The notes: generated from the letters alone by a model not told the origin. A DNA stretch of 59,082 nucleotides from Gemmatimonadales bacterium (GCA_030697825.1 JAUYOW010000102.1:1-59082), one strand, 5' to 3'; numbered from the stretch's first letter, positions 1 through 7,609 are shown. Made by a program: numbers and translations.

Positions 1-283
1 CCGAGAGGCCGAGCGCGCCGAGCATGGCGGCGAAATGGATGGTCCAGCGGAGGCCGTCGCTGGCGCCTCCGTTGTTCGCCATGGCCGCTTCCACGGCCGC
101 GCGGCCGGCGTACTCCGCCTCCACGAACCCCTCGACCGGCAACGCGTGGTCGGTAGCGCGTTCTACGATGGCAGCGACGCGGGCATGGTCAATGTGGACG
201 AGCGTACCGCCGGCGTCGAACAGGATGGCCCTCGGTGACGCCGTCCCGCCGTGCCGCCGTGCCCCCGTGCCACCTTTTTTCAC
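1..283 (-). CDS. HAD-superfamily hydrolase, 5' part only (runs off the window)
   Basis: About 94 codons read leftwards from a GTG at 283 and are cut by the window edge. Residues 21-28 read LFDAGGTL, the HAD motif I: the nucleophilic Asp (D23) is present, while the second Asp of the usual DxDxT is Gly, a known variant in HAD-IA-like proteins. The GTG shares a GTGA with the stop of the release-factor-like gene upstream, so the pair is probably translationally coupled. Codons 4-14 are made of the window's 8-bp repeat unit, so the HAD domain itself begins near residue 18. The substrate cannot be told. Confidence 0.75.
   Translation of the reverse strand, partial: MKKGGTGARRHGGTASPRAILFDAGGTLVHIDHARVAAIVERATDHALPVEGFVEAEYAGRAAVEAAMANNGGASDGLRWTIHFAAMLGALGLS
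243..274 (+). repeat. Four-unit patch of the 8-bp GTGCSCCY repeat
   Basis: Four consecutive 8-bp units (GTCCCGCC, GTGCCGCC, GTGCCCCC, GTGCCACC). The patch lies inside the first 15 codons of the minus-strand HAD gene, where it is translated as a TGARRHGG-like stretch. It has the same unit and the same 32-bp length as the patches in meaB and ybeY. Confidence 0.75.
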
Positions 284-1626
284 TTCCCCGCCCTGAACCG
301 CAGTATGGCGGCCAGCCGGTCCAAGCGCCGCGCCGGCGAGCCACGCACCACCGCGACCCGCGCCCGCTGGCGGAGCGCGTCCTCGATCGCGTCGTCGAGC
401 AGGTCCGCGATGGGGAGCGGCTCGCCTTCCCCGCGCGCGGAGGCGGCATCCTGGGTTAGCCGGCCGCTGCCTGAGCACCGGAAGCCCGGCAACTCGGCGT
501 CGTGATCCACCAGCAGCGTGCCCACTTGTCCCCGCGCCAGCGCCTTCAGCGTGGGCTCCACCCCGTTGGCCGCCCAGCCGGTGCCCGCGGCCGTGAGGTA
601 GGCCTCGACGTCCCGTTCCGCGCGGCTCCGGGCCCGGTCGTCGAGGTAGTCGGTGACGCGCTCACGGACTTCTGCGGCCGTCACGTGCTTGGGCGTGAGG
701 GTGATGGTCGCCACGGCGCGACGATCGGTGATGGATGGATGGAGATGGCGGATGAGGGCGCCGGGCTCGGCGCCGATCCCGCCTACCAGTAGTCCGGCGA
801 ACAGCTCGCTCCGGAGCCGCTGCGAGACTACCTCCGCTACGTGCGCCAGATGACGGTGCTTCTCCTCGCGGATCCGGTTGTGGAACCGGAACTCGCCGAC
901 GCCGGGCGCCGCACCGCGGTCCGGGTGGAACCTTCCCCCCCGCGTCGCGTCCGGCGCAACCAGGCCGTCAAGCTCCTGCGCACCTTCCAGCCCGCAGTCG
1001 AAGAGACGCGCCGACCGCCGGTCGGCCACGACCACCAGCACTCTGGTGCCGGACTCGGCCAGCGCGACCAGCTCGCCGACCACGGGCGTGCGGTCCACCA
1101 GCACGCGGCTCCGCAGAACGTAGGGGAGCCGGACCACTCGGAAGAAGCCCTTCGCCGCGAACACGGCCACGCCCCGCCCGCCCTCGAGGTTGGACGAGGA
1201 CCGGAAGAACTCCTCGATCCGCGCCAGGGCTGCCCCGACGCTCTCGCGGTCGGCGTGCGAGAAGCCCGGGATGTCGAGTCGTAGGGCGGCCCGGCGGAGC
1301 CGGTTCTTGAGCTTGATGCGGTACTTGTCGCCGGCGCGGTCGCCCGTCTCGAGCTTCTGGTAACACGAGACGACCCAACCTGCCTGGTTGTCGAGCGCCA
1401 GCAGCTCGGCGAGCGCGCCATGAAGCTCCGTCGCTTTCGCCGTGCGCCCGTGCGCCGGTGCGCCCGTGCCCCCGTGCGCCCGTGCCCCTGTGCCCCCGTG
1501 CGCCCGTGCCCCTGTGCCCCCGTGCGCCTGCGCGTCTGTGCCCCCGTGCGCCTGTGCCTCTGTGCGCCCGTGCCCCCGTGCCCCTGTTCCGCCCCTAGAA
1601 AAAGACCGGCTCTCGGTACGCACCAT
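280..1626 (-). CDS. BaeRF-type (bacterial eRF1-like) protein with repeat-encoded N-terminal tail
   Basis: The 448-aa frame resembles the bacterial archaeo-eukaryotic release factor family (BaeRF, probably family 10), relatives of eRF1/pelota of unproven role, perhaps in ribosome rescue. Supporting stretches are the hydrophobic strand [17 protein letters not shown], the [11 protein letters not shown] helix, and a C-terminal [12 protein letters not shown] segment. The conserved domain starts near residue 67. Residues ~12-62 are an 8-residue TGARAHGG-type repeat encoded by the array at 1442-1593. The first start (1626) overlaps the mutase gene by 32 bp; a later GTG or TTG start would remove part of the tail, and the sequence does not decide between them. 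It is coupled to the HAD gene by GTGA. Confidence 0.65.
   Translation of the reverse strand: MVRTESRSFSRGGTGARGHGRTEAQAHGGTDAQAHGGTGARAHGGTGARAHGGTGAPAHGRTAKATELHGALAELLALDNQAGWVVSCYQKLETGDRAGDKYRIKLKNRLRRAALRLDIPGFSHADRESVGAALARIEEFFRSSSNLEGGRGVAVFAAKGFFRVVRLPYVLRSRVLVDRTPVVGELVALAESGTRVLVVVADRRSARLFDCGLEGAQELDGLVAPDATRGGRFHPDRGAAPGVGEFRFHNRIREEKHRHLAHVAEVVSQRLRSELFAGLLVGGIGAEPGALIRHLHPSITDRRAVATITLTPKHVTAAEVRERVTDYLDDRARSRAERDVEAYLTAAGTGWAANGVEPTLKALARGQVGTLLVDHDAELPGFRCSGSGRLTQDAASARGEGEPLPIADLLDDAIEDALRQRARVAVVRGSPARRLDRLAAILRFRAGK
1442..1593 (+). repeat. 19-unit array of an 8-bp repeat (GTGCSCCY) with 24-bp higher-order period
   Basis: Nineteen units of 8 bp abut the mutase stop codon. 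Most are GTGCCCCC, GTGCGCCC or GTGCCCCT, and they often follow one another in that order, giving a 24-bp super-unit. No unit makes a stop codon in any of the six frames, so spurious long frames run through the array on both strands. On the minus strand it is translated as an 8-residue TGARAHGG repeat. It resembles slippage-prone microsatellite DNA and has no spacers of the CRISPR kind. Confidence 0.9.
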
Positions 1627-3313
1627 AAACTCCTTCCAATGCCTCGCGGATCTCGAACAGCGTGCAGTACGAGCGCGCGCAGTCGAGCATCGCGGGGATC
1701 ACGTTCTGGTTGTGGCGAGCGGCGTCGGCCAGCGTGTCGAGTTGCCGGCGGCACCGGTCGTTGTCGCGGGCGGAGCGCAGCTTGCGCATCCGCTCGGTCT
1801 GCTCCCGCTCTACCTCCTCGCCGATCTTGAGGAGCGGGATCCCTACCTCGGGCTCCTCCAAAACGAACTCGTTCACCCCGACGATGACCCGGCGGTTCTC
1901 TTCCGCGTCGCGCTGCTGCTTGGCCGCCGAGAGGGCGATATTGCGCTGGAACCAGCCCATCTCGATCCCCCGCACCACTCCGCCGATCTTGTCTATCTCG
2001 GCGAAGATGGCTTCTGCTTCCGACTCGAGCTTGTCGGTGAGCGCCTCGACGTAGTAGGAGCCGCCCATCGGGTCGGCGACGTTAGGCACGCCGGTCTCGT
2101 ACGCCAGGATCTGCTGGGTGCGCAGCGCCAGCAGTACCGCCTCCTCGGTGGGGAGGGCGAGGGTTTCGTCCATGGAATTGGTGTGCAGCGACTGGGTACC
2201 GCCCAGCACCGCGGCGAGGGCCTGGTACGCGACGCGCACCACGTTGTTCATCGGCTGCTGCGCGGTGAGCGACACGCCGGCGGTCTGGGAATGGAAGCGC
2301 ATGGTCCAGGAGCGGGGGCTCTTCGCTCCGTAGCGCTCGCGCATGTGACGCGCCCAGATGCGGCGCGCGGCGCGAAGCTTGGCGACCTCCTCGAAGAGGT
2401 CGTTGTGGATGTCCCAGAAGAAGCTGAGCCGCGGCGCGAAGGCGTCCACGTCGAGCCCTCGCGCGATGCCGTGCTCGACGTAGCAGAACCCGTTGGCGAG
2501 GGTGAAGGCCAGCTCCTGCGCCGCCGTCGCCCCTGCCTCGCGGATGTGGTAGCCGGAGATGGAGATGGTGTTCCACCGCGGCGTGTGTACCGCGCCCCAC
2601 TCGAACATGTCCACGATGATCTTGAGCGCCGGCTCCGCCGGGTAGATCCAGGCGTGCTGGGCCATGTACTCCTTCAGCATGTCGTTCTGCACCGTGCCGC
2701 GCAGCTGCTCGCTCTTCACTCCCTGCCGCTCCGCCGCCGCGACGTAGAAGCAGAAGAGCATCGCCGCGGGCCCGTTGATCGTCATCGAGGTCGAGACCTG
2801 GTCGAGCGGGATCCCGTCGAACAGCGTCTCCATGTCGGCGAGGCTCGAGATGGCCACGCCGCACTTCCCCACCTCGCCGAGCGACCGCGGGTGATCCGAG
2901 TCGTAGCCCATCAGCGTGGGGAAGTCGAAGGCGACGGAGAGGCCGGTCTGGCCGCGGCCCAGCAGGAACTTGTAGCGCTCGTTGGTCTCTCGCGCGCCGC
3001 CGAAGCCGGCGAACTGCCGCATCGTCCAGAGGCGGCCGCGGTACCCGGTGGCGTGGATCCCGCGGGTGAACGGGTACTCGCCCGGCAGGCCGAGGCTGTT
3101 CGCGTGGTCGAGGTCCGCGACATCCAGGGGCGTGTACACCGGTTCGACGTCCCGTCCGGACACGCCGGTGAAATCGGCGTCGCGCAGCTCGGCGCGGGCG
3201 TACTTCTCGCGCCAGGCAGCCAGCTCGCGGCGCAGCGCCTCGAGCTCGCGCTCGCGCTCCTCCAAGCGGTCCGCGAGGTGTTTGGCCGCGAGATCGGTCT
3301 CCAGAACGCTCAT
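1595..3313 (-). CDS. Methylmalonyl-CoA mutase, large (catalytic) subunit without the B12-binding domain
   Basis: Converts (R)-methylmalonyl-CoA to succinyl-CoA with adenosylcobalamin, linking propionate and odd-chain catabolism to the TCA cycle. The 572-aa protein starts with a charged coiled helix (residues ~1-45), then the TIM-barrel acyl-CoA mutase domain. Key stretches are [20 protein letters not shown] (CoA channel), [10 protein letters not shown] with the conserved catalytic His, and [10 protein letters not shown]. The C-terminal cobalamin domain (DxHxxG) is absent, as in two-polypeptide mutases, so a separate B12-binding subunit must be encoded elsewhere. Its ATG overlaps the meaB stop by ATGA. 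An isobutyryl- or ethylmalonyl-CoA mutase is a less likely alternative. Confidence 0.9.
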   Translation of the reverse strand: MSVLETDLAAKHLADRLEERERELEALRRELAAWREKYARAELRDADFTGVSGRDVEPVYTPLDVADLDHANSLGLPGEYPFTRGIHATGYRGRLWTMRQFAGFGGARETNERYKFLLGRGQTGLSVAFDFPTLMGYDSDHPRSLGEVGKCGVAISSLADMETLFDGIPLDQVSTSMTINGPAAMLFCFYVAAAERQGVKSEQLRGTVQNDMLKEYMAQHAWIYPAEPALKIIVDMFEWGAVHTPRWNTISISGYHIREAGATAAQELAFTLANGFCYVEHGIARGLDVDAFAPRLSFFWDIHNDLFEEVAKLRAARRIWARHMRERYGAKSPRSWTMRFHSQTAGVSLTAQQPMNNVVRVAYQALAAVLGGTQSLHTNSMDETLALPTEEAVLLALRTQQILAYETGVPNVADPMGGSYYVEALTDKLESEAEAIFAEIDKIGGVVRGIEMGWFQRNIALSAAKQQRDAEENRRVIVGVNEFVLEEPEVGIPLLKIGEEVEREQTERMRKLRSARDNDRCRRQLDTLADAARHNQNVIPAMLDCARSYCTLFEIREALEGVYGAYREPVFF

Positions 3314-4371
3314 GTCAGGCTCCCTTGCACTCGCGCGAGGATCCCTTGCGCAGCTTGGTACGGGCTCACCCGGCCTGCGGATACGTCATCCAGCGCCGAC
3401 TCCACGTCCCGCTTCGGACCGGCATCCGACCAGACCCACCGTTTGAGCGCGCGGTCCACGACCTCGCGGGTGCGTAACTCGCGGCGGCGCTTCCGGCGAG
3501 CCGCCAGCGTTCCCGCGGCCTCGAGGTGCGCGTAGTGCCGGTCGAGCGCGTCCACCAGTTCGGCGACGCCGGTGTTATCGGCGGCGACCGTCGCGAGCAC
3601 CGGCGGCTCCCACGCGGCTGGGCTCACGGCCGCAGCCTCGGACCCCTGGGCGCCGGTGCCCCCGTGCCCCTGTGCCCCTTTCTTGAGGCCCGCCCCGTGA
3701 TGCGCTCGCACATGCCGATACGCCTGCCCGCTCCGCATCCCCATCGCGACTTCGAGTTCCTGCCGCAGCCCGTCCGCGCCGGGCCGGTCCGCCTTGTTCA
3801 CCACGAAGACATCGGCGATCTCCATCAATCCGGCTTTCATGACCTGGATGCCATCGCCGGACTCGGGGACCAGCATGACCACGGTGGTGTCCGCCGCGGC
3901 TGCCACGTCCAGCTCCGACTGCCCGACCCCGACCGTCTCGATAAGGATACGGTCGAAGCCGTAGGCGTCCATGACGTCGGCCACTTCGCCGGTCGTGGTC
4001 GCCATGCCGCCCTGAGACCCGCGCGTGGCCATGGACCGGATGAACACGCCGGGATCGAGGGAGGCGCGTTCCATCCGGATGCGGTCGCCGAGGAGCGCAC
4101 CGCCGGTGAAGGGGCTGGAGGGATCCACCGCGATGACGGCTACTGTGAGCCCGCGCGACCTATAGGAAGCTACGAGCCGCTCGATCAGGGTGCTCTTGCC
4201 GGCGCCTGGTGGGCCGGTGATGCCGATCCGGCGGGAGCGGCCGAGCTTGCCGTGGAGGCCGGCGAGCAGCTCCTCGAAGCCGGGGGCGCCATTCTCCACC
4301 AGTGAAATGGCACGGGCGAGGGCGGCGGTCGTCCGCCCGGCGAGGCCATCTAGGAGTGGTTGAATGGACAC
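3310..4371 (-). CDS. meaB: Methylmalonyl-CoA mutase-associated GTPase MeaB (ArgK family)
   Basis: A G3E-family GTPase that protects and reloads B12-dependent mutases. The 353 aa show Walker [10 protein letters not shown] at residues 53-61, the ETVGVGQSE switch region and the NKAD guanine-specificity motif. It lies directly upstream of, and overlaps, the mutase gene, the usual partnership. Residues ~231-241 are the 8-bp repeat translated in frame, inserted between the GTPase core and the C-terminal dimerisation arm, where the family is otherwise conserved in length. Start is GTG at 4371, only a few bases from a likely promoter. Confidence 0.92.
   Translation of the reverse strand: MSIQPLLDGLAGRTTAALARAISLVENGAPGFEELLAGLHGKLGRSRRIGITGPPGAGKSTLIERLVASYRSRGLTVAVIAVDPSSPFTGGALLGDRIRMERASLDPGVFIRSMATRGSQGGMATTTGEVADVMDAYGFDRILIETVGVGQSELDVAAAADTTVVMLVPESGDGIQVMKAGLMEIADVFVVNKADRPGADGLRQELEVAMGMRSGQAYRHVRAHHGAGLKKGAQGHGGTGAQGSEAAAVSPAAWEPPVLATVAADNTGVAELVDALDRHYAHLEAAGTLAARRKRRRELRTREVVDRALKRWVWSDAGPKRDVESALDDVSAGRVSPYQAAQGILARVQGSLT
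3648..3679 (+). repeat. Four-unit 8-bp repeat patch inside meaB
   Basis: Units GGGCGCCG, GTGCCCCC, GTGCCCCT, GTGCCCCT, read in phase with the array at 1442. On the coding strand they give a [11 protein letters not shown]-like stretch in MeaB. The reading frame is kept on both sides. Confidence 0.8.
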
Positions 4372-4377
4372 GACCTA

Positions 4378-4406
4378 AATCAAAGCCAGACTTGGGAATA
4401 GGTCAA
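4378..4406 (-). promoter_or_regulatory. Putative sigma70-type promoter of meaB-mutase-baeRF-HAD
   Basis: On the minus strand, -35 TTGACC (4401-4406), a 17-bp spacer and -10 TTGATT (4378-4383). The expected start point falls at or within a few bases of the GTG of meaB (4371), which suggests a leaderless transcript. The -10 is only a moderate match. Confidence 0.4.
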
Positions 4407-4692
4407 GATTGGGGGGGGCATCCTGGGGGTAGCTTCAATCTGGCGCGCGGAAGGCGGGGCGCGAGGCCGATACCATTGACGAGGCCCAACCCTGGCGTAG
4501 CTTGGCGCCAAGGAACTGGAGGACCACGCCGGATGAACAAACGTGAGTTCGTGCGCACCCGCCGGATGCACTTAGCGCCGGTTGACCATGCGTCGCCGCT
4601 CGGAACGGGATCGCGGCCGCCTGGGCATCCACGATCTTCTGCTGCATGACGGCGACATATCGTCCTTCCATGGAGGACAAATTGCTATTGTC

Positions 4693-4714
4693 TTGTCCTT
4701 AGTGCCAAGGACAA
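4693..4714 (-). terminator. Hairpin just after the nucleotidyltransferase stop (terminator or operator)
   Basis: An inverted repeat TTGTCCTT / AAGGACAA with a 6-nt loop lies immediately 3' of the minus-strand stop codon. There is no good U-tract, so it may be a DNA-binding site rather than an intrinsic terminator; another GGACAA sits 12 bp farther on. Confidence 0.4.
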
Positions 4715-5203
4715 TTAGCGGCCGCGGGCGGCGCGCAGGCGCTTGATCTGCTCGAGGGCTTCGACGTCCGCGATATCGAGCGGCCGGCCGCTTCGCTTGC
4801 TGGCGATGAGGTCGTCGATCCCGACGAGCGGAACCTCCACCCCGTCAACATCCACGCGTGAGGCGCCCGGCAGGGCGGTGCGGTAGTTGATGCTCCACGC
4901 GCCCAGGAAGATGTCCACCCCCGGGTCGTCGCCGATGACCGTGATGGGGCGCGCCAGGATCTCGGCGGCCGTGAGCTCGCGGGCGAAGCCGTAGCCGACG
5001 GTCGCGAGCGCCTCGAGCACCCGTTCCGCGTTCTCGCGGGTGGGCTCGATGAGGATGTCCACGTCCGTGGTGGCGCGGACGTAGCCGTGGAGCACGCACG
5101 CTGCTCCGCCGATCACCAGGTACTTCGCATCGCAGCCGTTGAGCGCGGCGCAGACCTGGATGATGCGACTCCTCACCCGCCGATTCGTTGCGCCGTCTTC
5201 CAC
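4715..5203 (-). CDS. MNT/AbiEii-like nucleotidyltransferase, possible toxin
   Basis: A small (162 aa) protein of the DNA polymerase beta-like nucleotidyltransferase fold: VIGGAACVLHGYVRATTDVD carries the GG...TTDVD signature with two metal-binding Asp, and a third acidic position follows in GVDIFLG. Such stand-alone proteins occur as type IV/type VII-like toxins or antitoxins acting on tRNA or on a partner. It follows the ribbon-helix-helix gene. Two starts are possible: GTG at 5203 (31-bp overlap) or GTG at 5176, which gives a GTGA overlap with the upstream stop. I slightly favour 5176. The target is unknown. Confidence 0.7.
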   Translation of the reverse strand: MEDGATNRRVRSRIIQVCAALNGCDAKYLVIGGAACVLHGYVRATTDVDILIEPTRENAERVLEALATVGYGFARELTAAEILARPITVIGDDPGVDIFLGAWSINYRTALPGASRVDVDGVEVPLVGIDDLIASKRSGRPLDIADVEALEQIKRLRAARGR

Positions 5204-5583
5204 AGGTCGTAGTCGTCCCAGGATTCGAAGCCGATCACTTGGTGGCGCCGGCCGCGGCGCTGCCGCGAGCGGGCCAGACGACCCAGCTCCTCGGCGCGCT
5301 CGAGTCGTGCGGCCGGGGTCAGCGCCAACTCGGCCTCGAGGTGGCGGAGCCGCGCGCGCTCGACGTCGGCGGCGGGTGCCGCGTACGGCGCCGGCGCGTC
5401 TTCGCGCACCAGGGCCGGCGCGCGCGCGCCCCTCCCGGCATCGTCGCGAACGGCGCCGGCGAGGAAGCCTCGCAGCGCCTCGGCCACCACCCAGCTGCGG
5501 GAGCGCTGGAGGGCGCTGGCGCGGCGATCGGCCTCCTTGAGGAGGCGGGCCGGCACGGTCACCGTAACGCGGGCGAGAGCCAC
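5173..5583 (-). CDS. Ribbon-helix-helix protein, likely antitoxin partner of the nucleotidyltransferase
   Basis: 136 aa. The first ~45 residues (ARVTVTVPARLLKEADRRA ... RSWVVAEALRGFL) look like a CopG/Arc-type ribbon-helix-helix DNA-binding domain with strand and two helices. The middle is Ala/Arg rich, and the C-terminus (FESWDDYDLW) is acidic and aromatic, a plausible partner-binding tail. RHH proteins commonly dimerise, bind their own promoter and neutralise the following gene product. Position, order and overlap with the nucleotidyltransferase fit a toxin-antitoxin operon, but this pairing is inferred. Confidence 0.65.
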   Translation of the reverse strand: MALARVTVTVPARLLKEADRRASALQRSRSWVVAEALRGFLAGAVRDDAGRGARAPALVREDAPAPYAAPAADVERARLRHLEAELALTPAARLERAEELGRLARSRQRRGRRHQVIGFESWDDYDLWKTAQRIGG

Positions 5584-5907
5584 GGAATCATACTACGTAT
5601 GAGTGACTCATATCGCAAGGCCCGCGCCCGTCCGGCCGCCCTTGCGCGCCGCGGGAGGCCGAGGATATCATCGGAGTGCGTGCGAAGCCACTGCGGCGCA
5701 GGTGCGCCGCGCGGAGAGGGCCGGGGCGATTGTCCCGGCCTTCATGTTTTCCGGTTACGGGCCCGCGTGCCTGGGTCAGCGAGCGCGCAGGACGGCCTGC
5801 CGGCCACAGATGGCGAGGCCGCTCGCTGGCTGCGGAGAACGCTCGAGAGCATGGCGACGCCGTGCTCCGTGAAGGCGTACCGTCGGGCCCGGCGCGCACC
5901 GCCCCAA

Positions 5908-5934
5908 CTTGAAGTCACAGATTGTGACTTCAAG
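5908..5934. repeat. 27-bp palindrome in ORF6N sequence, copy 1
   Basis: Perfect 12-bp arms CTTGAAGTCACA and TGTGACTTCAAG around GAT. It codes for LKSQSVTS on the minus strand of the broken ORF6N gene. Confidence 0.9.
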
Positions 5935-5977
5935 ATGCGGCAAAGCGTACGGAGGATACCGACTCCCGCCCCATGAC

Positions 5978-6004
5978 CTTGAGGTGCCAGACTGGCTCCT
6001 CAAG
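5978..6004. repeat. 27-bp palindrome in ORF6N sequence, copy 2 (diverged)
   Basis: Arms CTTGAGGTGCCA and TGGCTCCTCAAG around GAC, with one mismatched pair. It codes for LRSQSGTS in the N-terminal part of the same broken gene. The bases have changed but the pairing is largely kept. Confidence 0.85.
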
Positions 6005-6306
6005 TTCCGGAACTCTTCCGCAGAAAGGCGAAACATGAAATCTGGAGGAAAGCGCTGGATGTTGCGTCTTACCGCGCGCATGAGAGCTTTCGTCTCCACT
6101 CCGTACATCTCGGCCAGCACGGCATCGAGCAGGACCTTGTGACCGCGCAAGAGCATGATGGCGCTTGTGATGCGCTCAAAGGGCACAAGGCTCGCTTCCG
6201 ACATTGGATCATCGTAGCTGAATCAGATCACCACCGAATTACCAAGCGAGGACCTAGGGTAGTCTGCCGCGGAAGACCCATGTCATCGTTTCCTCCCGTT
6301 TCAGGA

Positions 6307-6495
6307 TCATGGCAACGCACCGCCTGCTCGCCGGCGCTGGATGTGCACCACCTTGCCGCTCGCGCCGGAGCCTCTCACCAGCTTCTCCACGGCGGCTCGC
6401 GCCTCGGCTTCGGTCCGGCCGTGGAGGTCTAGCGTCACGGCGGGGCGCGCGTCGAGAAGTGCGCCATGCGAAGAGTACCGCGGCTGGCGAGGCAT
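6307..6495 (-). pseudogene. Truncated second copy of the Smr-domain gene
   Basis: From the ATG at 6495, ~52 codons match the intact Smr gene 1114 bp farther right almost exactly: MPRQPRYSSHGALLDARPAV and LDLHGRTEAEARAAVEKL, up to GKVVHI. The match then stops abruptly and the TGKGKSSRGS motif and the rest of the domain are missing. The frame ends in unrelated residues at 6307. With the active core incomplete, it should not fold as an Smr domain. Confidence 0.85.
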
Positions 6496-6498
6496 CAG
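6340..6498. repeat. 159-bp direct repeat, left copy (partner at 7454-7612)
   Basis: Direct repeat with an offset of exactly 1114 bp, no gaps and 6 differences (about 96% identity). It spans the Smr gene from just before its start codon to the VVHI codons. The sequences diverge at once on both sides. Confidence 0.95.
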
Positions 6499-6517
6499 GC
6501 CGCGCCGACGGCGCGCG

Positions 6518-7120
6518 CTACATACTCCCGATACGGTGCCGGCCCGGAGCAAACCGGATCGGCCGCCGAGGTGGATGTCGGGCATGGATGATTCTACGGT
6601 GGCGATGGGTCGGGCCGCGAGTCGCCGAACCGATCCGCTTCCGACGGGGCACGACGGGCACCATGAGGTCGCGGATCGCCCGGAATACGACCCGAAGCTG
6701 GCTATCGTAGCGGCGCTCGAGATCCTCCAGTTTTCGCGCCAGTTCGGCGTTCGAAGCCAGCATGAGCCGAATTCTCACGAAGGCACGCACGATCTGTACG
6801 CTTGTTTCGACCGCCGTTGGGCTGTTCAAGATGCTGGCAAGCATGACCGCACCGTGTTCCGTGAATACGTTCGGCAGTTTCCGGCGTCCGCCCCAGTCGG
6901 CACTTGAAGTCGCAAATTGCGACTTCAAGGTCGCGGCTTCATCAGCCGTGAGCCGGAACATGAAATCCTCTGGAAACCGCGCCAGATTGCGCTTGACTTG
7001 CTCGTTCAGGCGCTTGGTCGTAACCCCGTAGAGGACCGCGAGGTCAGCGTCCAGCATGACCCGCTGACCCCGCACAACGTGGATGGCGGACTCGATACGC
7101 TCGGCTGGAACAATGGCCAT
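6518..7120 (-). CDS. ORF6N domain-containing protein
   Basis: 200 aa. Residues ~5-95 are a full ORF6N domain: RIESAIHVVRGQRVMLDADL, YGVTTKRLNEQVKRN, FPEDFMFRLTADE, LKSQFATSS, WGGRR and NVFTEHGAVMLASILNS. A helical segment follows (VQIVRAFVRIRLML, then a LARKLEDLERRYDSQ coiled coil). The family is found in phages and accessory islands and probably binds DNA; the role is unproven. Family members usually end soon after RRKxIGF. Here the frame reads IGSATRG and runs on for ~35 unrelated residues; removing one base near 6645 would restore IGF and a stop 11 codons later, so a late frameshift is possible. It is only ~50-55% identical to the broken copy at 5742-6204. Confidence 0.8.
   Translation of the reverse strand: MAIVPAERIESAIHVVRGQRVMLDADLAVLYGVTTKRLNEQVKRNLARFPEDFMFRLTADEAATLKSQFATSSADWGGRRKLPNVFTEHGAVMLASILNSPTAVETSVQIVRAFVRIRLMLASNAELARKLEDLERRYDSQLRVVFRAIRDLMVPVVPRRKRIGSATRGPTHRHRRIIHARHPPRRPIRFAPGRHRIGSM
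6903..6929. repeat. 27-bp palindrome in ORF6N sequence, copy 3 (perfect)
   Basis: Perfect 12-bp arms CTTGAAGTCGCA and TGCGACTTCAAG around AAT, inside the intact ORF6N gene. It encodes LKSQFATS. Confidence 0.95.
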
Positions 7121-7309
7121 GGCCCAAGATGGAGCCCTCGGCGACGCACGCCCAACCGGAAACGCGCGTCGCGGATCAATTCATTGCATCAAGGCAGCCC
7201 GGCGTTAAGACTCGTCCCTGACCCGCCGCGTGCGCTCCGGGTAGCTCAGCTTGTCCTCGTGCATGGCGCGGCGCGCGGGCGGCGCGTGACTCGCTTCCGG
7301 TGAGGAACT

Positions 7310-7609
7310 TCAGCGAACGAGGACACGGTAGCCGCCCTCGCCGTCGTCGAGGTCCCATTCGCGGACCAAGGGCGCCAGCGACCCCTTGAGCATGCCGCGA
7401 ACCAGGTTCTTCAGCACCGGCGAGCCGCGGGAGCTTTTCCCCTTCCCCGTGATGATGTGCACCACCTTGCCGCTCGCGCCGGAGCCTCTCACCAGCTTCT
7501 CCACGGCGGCTCGCGCCTCGGCTTCGGTGCGGCCGTGGAGGTCGAGCGTCACGGCGGGCCGCGCGTCGAGCAGTGCGTCATGAGAAGAGTACCGCGGCTG
7601 GCGAGGCAT
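7310..7609 (-). CDS. Smr-domain protein (small MutS-related)
   Basis: About 99 aa from the ATG at 7609; an upstream TTG at 7624 would add five residues. The Smr signature is complete: LDLHGRT (the LDxH motif) and TGKGKSSRGS (the TGxG motif), ending in GEGGYRVLVR. Smr domains nick or cut DNA or RNA and occur alone or at the C-terminus of MutS2; recent work ties some to ribosome-associated mRNA cleavage. This is the full-length partner of the truncated copy at 6307-6495. Confidence 0.88.
   Translation of the reverse strand: MPRQPRYSSHDALLDARPAVTLDLHGRTEAEARAAVEKLVRGSGASGKVVHIITGKGKSSRGSPVLKNLVRGMLKGSLAPLVREWDLDDGEGGYRVLVR

Larger units (their letters stand above)
4372..4714. other. Intergenic region without a convincing gene; short GGACAA/TTGTCC repeats
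   Basis: 343 bp between meaB and the nucleotidyltransferase gene. A 38-codon plus-strand frame at 4533-4649 begins MNKREFVRT after a CTGGAGG site, but soon loses any protein-like character; it may be the broken start of a secreted protein. The right end (about 4672-4714) repeats GGACAA/TTGTCC three times and holds the hairpin listed separately. I see no RNA gene. Confidence 0.5.
5742..6204 (-). pseudogene. ORF6N-domain gene, broken by an internal repeat and frameshift
   Basis: The N-terminal 75 residues from the ATG at 6204 are a good ORF6N domain (KilA-N relatives from phages and accessory regions): AIMLLRGHKVLLDAVLAEMY, then FPPDFMFRLSAEEF, LRSQSGTS and WGG. At SRYPPYA the frame should enter AFTEHGVAMLSS, but instead a second copy of the KSQ.VTSSWGG segment follows about 70 bp later, and AFTEHGVAMLSSVL appears in a different frame (5742-5933). 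The C-terminal half is missing. This looks like an internal duplication or a join between two ORF6N genes. No functional product is expected. Confidence 0.75.

Noticed and set aside
1442-1593. CRISPR array
   Set aside because: Units are 8 bp, contiguous and without spacers; no cas genes nearby.
837-1754. 305-codon minus-strand frame over baeRF and the array
   Set aside because: Out-of-phase reading of baeRF extended by the stop-free repeat; no domain character.
1442-3535. 697-codon plus-strand frame antisense to the mutase
   Set aside because: It exists because the 8-bp array has no stops and GC-rich third positions open the antisense frame. The minus-strand protein is a clear mutase.
7121-7309. 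Small minus-strand frame containing MHEDKLSYPERTRRVRDES
   Set aside because: Protein-like at the end but too short, with no ribosome site or recognised family; possibly the tail of a lost gene.
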